NCBI GenBank assembly: GCA_014529385.2
Contig: CM043944.1
Span: 58,330,268-58,394,267 of the forward strand
DNA length: 64,000 nt
Source of the DNA: Adiantum capillus-veneris
Taxonomy: Eukaryota; Streptophyta; Polypodiopsida; Polypodiales; Pteridaceae
Direction of reading: 5' to 3'
The notes beneath the pieces were generated by a model that had not been told where the DNA came from, ran no database searches, and was given only the letters and a program-made list of their open reading frames with translations. The position numbers were made by a program, and so were the translations under genes. Shown here in pieces: positions 57,573 through 64,000 of the stretch; position 1 is the stretch's first letter, and every line of letters begins with the position of its first letter.

Positions 57573-60274
57573 CCTTTAGAGATAAGAGAATCGTACTCTG
57601 CTTCCATAGCCTCTTGCCATTGATCCTTTTGTGGTGAAGAGATAGCTTCATCATAAGTAATGGGATCTTCGGAAGTAGAAAAAGAATTATCAGCAATATC
57701 GTCATCATAAACATGACATGAGCCATGTTCAAAATCAATAGGCAGATCAACAAAAATATCAATATCATCATTGGCGACATTCGGAATGGATGGTTGTGAA
57801 GAGGAAAGTTGCTCTATAGGAAGAGTTTCATCTTCTGAAAGAAATGGAAAAGCTTGAAGCAATGATTTAGTATCATCAGAATCATCCATGGACCATGAGC
57901 CTCCCATAAGCTGTTCGTTAAAAGTAGCATCACGATTCACAATTACTTTCTTGGAGGAAGGGTCATAGAATTTGTAGCCTTTGGAAGTGTCAGAATATCC
58001 AATAAAAATAACTTTAAGACCAGGAGCATCAAGCTTTGTTCGTGTTTCTTTGGGAACATGAATATAAGCAATACATCCAAAGGTTCGAAAATGAGATACA
58101 GAAGGAATGTCACCTGTCCATGCTGTGATGGGTATCTTACCAGAGGGTGCATTAGTAGGAAGATGATTCTAAATAAATACTGTTGTCAAAGTAGCTTCAG
58201 CCCAAAAAACACGAGATAAGCTAGAATGAATCAGCATACATCTTACAGCATTGAGAATAGTGCTATTCTTTCGTTCAGCAACACCGCTTTGTTGAGGCGA
58301 ATATGGAATAGTGTGTTCATGATGAATTCCACTGTCAGCACAGTAACTCACAAACTCTCGAGAAACATATTCACCTCCATTGTCACTACGAAGCTTCTTA
58401 AGGCGACGACCAGTTTGAAGTTCCGCAGCCTTGTGGAATTGTTTGAAAACAGATAAGGCTTCAGATTTTTGTTTAAGTAGAAATACAGTCGTATACCTTG
58501 AGAAATCATCAATGAAAGTAATGAAGTAGCGATATTGTGATCTCGAAGAAGGTAGAGGTCCACATATATCAGTATGAACAAGATCCAATATGTCATGAGA
58601 ATGAGTTGTATTTGAAAGAGGAAAGGGTTTGCGATTGTGTTTCTCAAGAGCACAAAATTCACAAATTCCCATATGAGGATGGGCTTTAAGATCCATGCCA
58701 TGAACAAGATCACGACGTTGAAGATCAAGGAGTTTTGAGAAATCAGCATGAATAAAACGGTGATGCCATACTTTGCAATCATGATCACCTGGAGCAGTGA
58801 CAACATTTGCTACAGCATCGTTGAGAGAGAGTTCAAACAAATTAACATTTCGAGGAGTAGTGGCTATAGTCTGTCCATCTTTCTCAATTCGGCATTTGGT
58901 ATGATCAAATCCAACAAACAGACCAAGATCAACAAGTCTAGCAACTGAAAGAAGATTACGTTGAAGATCTGGTACATGTAATACTCCTCGCAAAATTCGA
59001 GTGGAAGAAGATAAGGTACCAAGATATAAGTCTCCAATACCCTTTACTTGACAAGTAGTATCATCAGTAAGATAAACAACACGTTGAACTGGCAGTGGAT
59101 GATAGTTATGGAGCCACTTAGACTGATATGTCATATTTCCTGTAGCACCAGAATCGACAATAAAAAGTGATCCATAGTGTACATGAAGTATTCTGTCTGG
59201 AGCAACTGAACATAGGACGCAGCTTGTTTCTGGTACAATGTTGTTTCGATGTTCAGTAGCATATGCTCTATTCCAATCTGTGTCGAATCGACGCTTATAG
59301 CACATAGAGGTGGGATGATCAGATCGTCCACAATATTCACAAGAAGAAGAAGAAGAGTCTCTAGATAAACGTGGTTGTTTTGTGGTAATATTGTGTTCTT
59401 CATCATATTGACGTGCCCAACAATCATCTTCAGTATGGCCATTTTTGTTGCAGTAAGAACATTGCTTATTAGGAAATTTGAGACGAGAGAAAATATTACC
59501 ACGACGGCCACCTCTGCGGTTTCCTCGTTGAAATGGACGCCTTCAAGCATAAAAAGCCCGTTCCATCTGTTGTGACTCAGTCTCCTCGTGTGAAATCATA
59601 GCTGTATCACGACTAGCATTACGACGTTCTTGACGTTGAGAGTATTCAATTAAAGACATGCAGGCTTGGTCGAAATCAAGACCATCTTTATTAGAGATAA
59701 TAGTAACAATGTTATCATAAGAAGAGTCCTTCACCGTATCAAGGAGAAGTGTAATCAGTTGCTTTTGTGGAACAGGATCACCGGCAGCAGCAAGTTGATT
59801 AATAATAGATTTGAAAGATTCAATATGTCCCGTCATGGCAGTACCAACTTCATATTGTAAATTGTTAAGCAACCCTCTCAAATAAAGTATTTCTGTGACA
59901 GATTTCTTCTGAAAGTTTGCAATAAGGTACTTCCATACGTCGTGGGAAGTAGGCATTTCGTACATATCAAGTAAAAGGGAATCAGTAAGAGCAGAAAGAA
60001 TATACCGACGAGCTGCTTTATCACGTTGTTGCCAATCCGTATAGGCAACATTCCAATCTTCAAATATAGGTCCTTCAGTGATAAGCACGTTATCATTATC
60101 CGTATCAACAGGCTGAGGCGGACAAACATGATTTCCAAGATTAACATCGGAGAGTTCATCGCCTTCAAGAATTAACAACATCTTTGCTTTCCAGCCTGGA
60201 AAACCTTGACCTTGGAAAGGAGGAACAGAACGCTGGCCAGAAGGAAAGCCGTTGACGAGAATATTCATAGCCAT
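57573..60274 (-). pseudogene. Copia A gag, protease and integrase
   Basis: One minus-strand frame from ATG 60,274 (MAMNILVNGFPSGQR; an in-frame ATG at 60,346 is less likely) to the Copia B junction, broken only by TGA at about 59,543 and TAG at about 58,169. Gag contains GFPGWKAKMLLILEGDELSD and the UBN2 region. Two zinc knuckles follow: CSYCNKNGHTEDDC and CEYCGRSDHPTSMC. The protease has FIVDSGATGNMT (intact D-S-G, about 59,155). The pre-integrase is VWHHRFIHADFSKL. The integrase has DLVHTDICGP, RSDNGGEYVSREF and SGVAERKNSTIL, so all three acidic residues are present. The target-domain tail is FGCIAYIHVPKETRTKLDAP and KVIFIGYSDTSKGYKFYDP. Apart from the two stops the frame is clean, so this copy is not very old. 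Confidence 0.92.
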
Positions 60275-60346
60275 ATCTTGTTGCGAGAAGACGTTGTCAG
60301 GAGTTTTTTGGAGCAAGGGATTGCGCATATGTACATATACATGCAT

Positions 60347-62505
60347 GGTGCATCAAATAAAGGATTGCCCATTTTCCTTAGCTAGGTGGTTATGTGGGGC
60401 CCACATGTGTACAGGTAGGACAACATGTACATAGTGCAGCGATTTTCACTATTACCAGTACCAGTGTGTTTTTTATACAATAATGAGGAGTTGGTAGCGC
60501 GTAAAACTTCTCGAGGAAGCTATCCGCGGGCCGACGACGTGAGGTCAGCAGGTGCGTCAGATGGCATCTAGTGGCGTCAGGAGGGCGAACGAGGTCAATA
60601 TTTGCACGCAGATGAGGACGGACACAACGTGGGTGTTTGCTTGTGAGAATTATGCAGAAAGGTCATCATGAGGACCTTTTTTTGGGGCCACTTCACGTGG
60701 TGGCGAGATGCATTATTGGAAAAAAGCTGAGTGCCAGGTGTGCGAATGATGCAAAAAGGTGACAACTATGCACTGCGAGGTCAGTTTTTGGCCTGTTCGG
60801 GGTCCGTTTGAGGTCATCTAAAAGGCCAAGGGTGCCCAACTAATAAGGCTAAGTGTGGGAACTGAAAAAACAGAGAGAAGACCAGAAAAAACGTGGAGAA
60901 GAGAGGAGGAACAGCCGCAGGTGTGTTTTTGCTCATTTTGGAGCCTGTTTTGGCCGTAAACTGCTCATCCGAGGTCGGATTTGAGCACTTTGACATTGTA
61001 GACTGGGGTTTTGGGCCGTTCCGGACGCGATGGCGCTGTCCATTTTGCCAAATTCCTCACTCTTTTCCTGCTGTTTTTCTGTGTAAGTTTCTCCTATGAG
61101 CGAAGTTTCTGCTCTAGTTTGTGATTGTATCTGGCTTATTTTACCCATATTGTGTGAGCTGTTTGCCCCATTGGTGTTGGCCCAAGCTCATTTGTATCTA
61201 AACATCAGAAATTCTCCTCTTTTGAGCTGAGTTTTTGGGTGTGTGTGTGTGTGTGTGTGTGTTTGTGTGGAGTGGGCAAGTGGATAGTCTCTCTCCTCTC
61301 ACTCCAGAGGTGTGTTCCCTGTCTCGGCCAGGTGTGTTGTGTAAGCCGAGTGGTGCCCCATAGTGTGTGTGTGTATCTTCCCAAGAGTGTGTGTCGGGTC
61401 GTTATAGAGGCGCTGTGTGTGTTTTCATCCCGCTACCATTCTTTTAGCGCCCCCACGGAGGATCTTCTTCGAGTACCTTCTGCTTCGAGCTTCAAGCTTC
61501 GAGCTTCGGGATTACACGTTGCAGGTTGCAGATTACAGGTTACAGGTTACAGGGACAGGTACAGGTACAGGTGATTCACACAGGTATAGGTAGCTGGAGT
61601 ACAGTGATATACTAGCAGTGATGTCACTTGCAGTTGTTGTGGGAATGCATCACTTGGCGCCTATTTGAGCGCATTGTCTGCTGGATTGTACGTTACTTGT
61701 GGAAACTGCCATTGTACGCATTTGTGGAGCCATACTTGGTTGTATTTGGCAGTCCCAGCCATTTCTGAGACTTGGTCTGGAAGATAGTCATTTCTGAGAC
61801 TTGACTATACGCGATTTGCATTAGCCTTCGTGTGAGGGTCGATAGTGTGAGGTTTTTATTGAGCTGAGGGATTCTCAAATGTGGAGATCCTTTCGGTGAT
61901 ACAGGTAGCTGGAGCACCCTTTTTGTGACCTCGCCATAGGCTATGTACTAGTGAGTCCTACTTGATGCTCGGGTTCTATTGTTGACAGTTTATGCATACA
62001 TAGACAGTCTATATTTTGGGTTCCTACTGCTCTACTTCTGGGGAAACTCTGTCGAAATTTTCCCAAGTTATGATGGCTGGTTTTTTGGTATTTTGAGCCA
62101 TTTATGCTGTTATGCTGCTGAACTTTTGGCAAAATCAGAGGATAAGTCAGGTGTGCCTTCTTGGGAGCTTCATGGTTGGCTTTAATGGATGATCAAAATG
62201 GCCCTCAGTTCACTCCTTTTCATTTAACGCAAAGAATTCAGATTAATGTTCATGTGTCCAGGAAGATCTTTTTCCAGCAGCGCATAGTCTTTATGTTTGG
62301 GCCAAGAAGATTGAGAGAGATCCTGGAATGTCCTTTGCCTGTTGTCATTCCGATGATCAACTATGAAAACTCATTTGATGTGCATGTGTTTGTCCTTATC
62401 TAAAGTTGAGCTCCAATGAAGTTTCTAGGGATTGGGAAGTGAAAAGTTTTGGGTTCTTGCACGTGTGTTCGAAGGGGTTCTCAAAGCATCATAATTTGGG
62501 TAGCC
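60347..62505 (+). other. Region between Copia A and the terminal Gypsy gag
   Basis: Probably holds the LTR and leader of the Gypsy element whose gag starts at 62,506. I cannot fix its ends without the second LTR. Seen: a GT tract at 61,238-61,262, TTACAGG/ACAGGTACAGG words at about 61,525-61,570, and TTGGCGCCTATTTGAGC at about 61,654, which could be a primer site after ATGCATCA. A plus-strand open frame at 62,161-62,403 has no recognised domain. Confidence 0.4.
61238..61262. repeat. (GT)n microsatellite
   Basis: 25 bp of GT followed by TTTGTGTGG. Confidence 0.97.
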
Positions 62506-64000
62506 ATGGTTTTCTCTTATCCCGAGTTTCATGGAAGAAGTGATGAAGATGTGGAAGAATTTTTGGAAAAGATGGAGGTTGCCTGCATTAGCAACCAGAT
62601 TCATGACCCTACGCAAATGTTACGCCTTCTCCAAATTTGTTTGAAGAGTGATGCACGAGCTTGGTCCAAAGCATTTGAAGAGGAGTTGCGTATGGCTGAT
62701 CCACCTATAAGATTGAGTTGGGACAATCTAAGGCATGGATTGGAAGTGGAGTTTGTGAAGATAGAAGACCCTGACAAAGTGTGGCAAGAAGTACAGGCTT
62801 TGGTGCAAAAGGAAGGTGAGCCAGTAGATGCGTACATACGTAAGTTTTCATTGGCATGGGAGCGAATGTGCAAGGCTTTAGCACCACAGGTACCCCCACC
62901 TGACATGATGAAGAAGGACAGGTTCTTGGCTGGTCTTTGGGAGAATATACGTTGGAGAGTGGAGCTAAAGAAGCCTAGGACATATGAAGATGCACTAGAG
63001 GTAGCAAGGAACAAAGAGTGGAAGCTGAGGAAAATGAGCCAGTTAGGGGTGGAGTCTTTGCCAATGAGGTCTGAATTTCAGCCTATAGAGTCTTTACAAG
63101 GGCGCATGTCAGGGGTTCATCATGAACCAGTGGTTCCTGTTACTACTCAGGTTATGCCAGCAGTGGTCACTACAGCAGTGCAAGATGATGGCCTAAGGCA
63201 AGACATGAGGCAAGTGGTTGATCTGATGAAGAATCTCAGCCTAAACATGCTAGGTCAAGTGGGAAATAATCGAGGTCGAGGGCGGTTTGCAAATCAGCCA
63301 GGAGGTGAAGAAAGACCTAGGAATGGTGCTGGACAAAGTAATAGTAGGTTTTGGAGGCAGACGCCCACATGTTATAATTGTGGAGAGTTGGGTCACATCA
63401 GCCCGCAATGTGATAAGCCACCAAGGATGGGGGGAGACATGTATCCATTGCCAAGACAGGTGCTAACTAGATCAAATGATTATGGCATCGAAATTAAGGG
63501 AGACGAAGGCACCAGTGGACTGACCCAGGAGGAAAAGGGAAAGACAAAAGTGCTAAGTGTAATCACCTTGGAGAAGGCATCAAAGCTAGAGGATACATTA
63601 GTGATGCCTATTGGGAAGAGGACCACAGAGGATAAGGAAGGAAGAAGTGCCCCAGGTCCTAGTAAGAAGAAAGGAAAGAGCCATGAAGGCGAGGATGTCA
63701 AGGCCAAGAGGAAAAGGAGAGCTCCTCGAAAGTTTCATGTTTCAGATTTTCCACTAGGGGATGGGCAATTAAGCTATGACTTGAAGGAGGATCTGACGAG
63801 CAGGAAGGCAGATGTTACTTTTGGGCAGCTTATAGAGATGGTGCCTAAGCTAAAGCGACAGTGGAAGAGGATGGTTAACCCAATGGAGAAAGAGCCAGAG
63901 AGAGGTTCAGTGAAGGTGTTGGCAATGGACGAGCTACCAAACATTTGTCCAATAGTAGATGTGTGGCATAAAAGGAAAAATTTGGGACAAGGTTATGTGG
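62506..64000 (+). CDS. Ty3/Gypsy-type gag, intact, runs off the window
   Basis: From ATG 62,506 (MVFSYPEFHGRSDEDVEEFL) the frame is open for 498 codons to the window edge without a stop. Residues about 1-180 form a retrotransposon gag domain: ARAWSKAFEEEL, LSWDNLRHGLEVEFVK, EGEPVDAYIRKFSLAWERMC and DRFLAGLWENIRWRVEL. A linker with an RG-rich piece (NNRGRGRFANQ) follows, and a zinc knuckle CYNCGELGHISPQC lies at about residues 289-302 (about 63,370-63,411). A Lys/Glu-rich linker follows, with KKKGKSHEGEDVKAKRKRRA. Protease and RT should lie beyond 64,000. The absence of lesions over 1.5 kb suggests a young copy. Confidence 0.88.
   Translation, partial: MVFSYPEFHGRSDEDVEEFLEKMEVACISNQIHDPTQMLRLLQICLKSDARAWSKAFEEELRMADPPIRLSWDNLRHGLEVEFVKIEDPDKVWQEVQALVQKEGEPVDAYIRKFSLAWERMCKALAPQVPPPDMMKKDRFLAGLWENIRWRVELKKPRTYEDALEVARNKEWKLRKMSQLGVESLPMRSEFQPIESLQGRMSGVHHEPVVPVTTQVMPAVVTTAVQDDGLRQDMRQVVDLMKNLSLNMLGQVGNNRGRGRFANQPGGEERPRNGAGQSNSRFWRQTPTCYNCGELGHISPQCDKPPRMGGDMYPLPRQVLTRSNDYGIEIKGDEGTSGLTQEEKGKTKVLSVITLEKASKLEDTLVMPIGKRTTEDKEGRSAPGPSKKKGKSHEGEDVKAKRKRRAPRKFHVSDFPLGDGQLSYDLKEDLTSRKADVTFGQLIEMVPKLKRQWKRMVNPMEKEPERGSVKVLAMDELPNICPIVDVWHKRKNLGQGYV

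Larger units (their letters stand above)
51554..60346 (-). mobile_element. Copia A, minus strand, truncated in RT and interrupted by Copia B
   Basis: Minus-strand sense runs from gag (60,274) to the RT (51,556), interrupted by Copia B at 51,861-57,572, which is flanked by CCTTT. Removing Copia B joins YDSLIS to [11 protein letters not shown] in frame. The right side (60,350-60,450) shows no clear LTR or primer site, and the left side is fused to the Element L LTR in the middle of the RT. It is therefore an incomplete copy without recognisable LTRs. Confidence 0.85.

Overview
The window reads as land-plant nuclear DNA dominated by transposable elements. The evidence is a chromodomain Ty3/Gypsy element, UBN2-type Copia gag-pols primed from initiator-tRNA-Met-like sites, a TNP2-type CACTA transposase and very long (GA)n/(GT)n tracts. 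The style of the elements and a GBP/VLIG-like large GTPase remnant suggest a large-genome non-seed plant such as a fern; that is inference only. No bacterial operon, CRISPR array, tRNA or rRNA gene was seen.

1-16,730: an old Gypsy chromovirus whose 5' LTR is cut by the window edge. Its pol is broken by two nested LTR elements without pol. Element D (3,514-9,144, target duplication ACATA) splits the reverse transcriptase. Element T1 (10,320-13,554, target duplication GTGAT) splits the RNase H/integrase region. T1 carries an extra LTR joined directly to its 3' LTR and a leader built of 171-bp tandem repeats.

16,731-about 32,500: a CACTA terminus abuts the Gypsy 3' LTR, and a broken TNP2 transposase lies at 26,960-29,233. 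Between and after them sit degraded copies of cellular genes: a large GTPase, ribosomal protein S26e, the splicing factor PHF5A, ribosomal protein L12 with an inverted internal piece, and a protein kinase fragment. A 5'-truncated LINE and a hAT/DUF659-like remnant are also present. Microsatellites lie between and inside many of these pieces.

32,500-45,450: mostly unexplained AT-rich DNA. It holds one convincing host exon (34,974-35,776, minus strand) ending in a good splice donor, two more members of the T family (T2 plus, T3 minus) fused to each other, a strong 44-bp-arm hairpin at 42,952-43,060 and a Copia gag fragment.

45,456-64,000: a lone LTR with its primer site; element L (45,844-51,553), which has about 2-kb LTRs, a gag-like region and a long acidic ORF but no recognisable pol; Copia A (minus), interrupted by a nearly intact Copia B (plus, 51,861-57,572, target duplication CCTTT). 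Copia B's outer 5' end is a complete LTR in inverted orientation. The window ends inside an open Gypsy gag. Almost nothing here is a working host gene; the elements make up a nested record of insertions, self-rearrangements and gene retrocopies.
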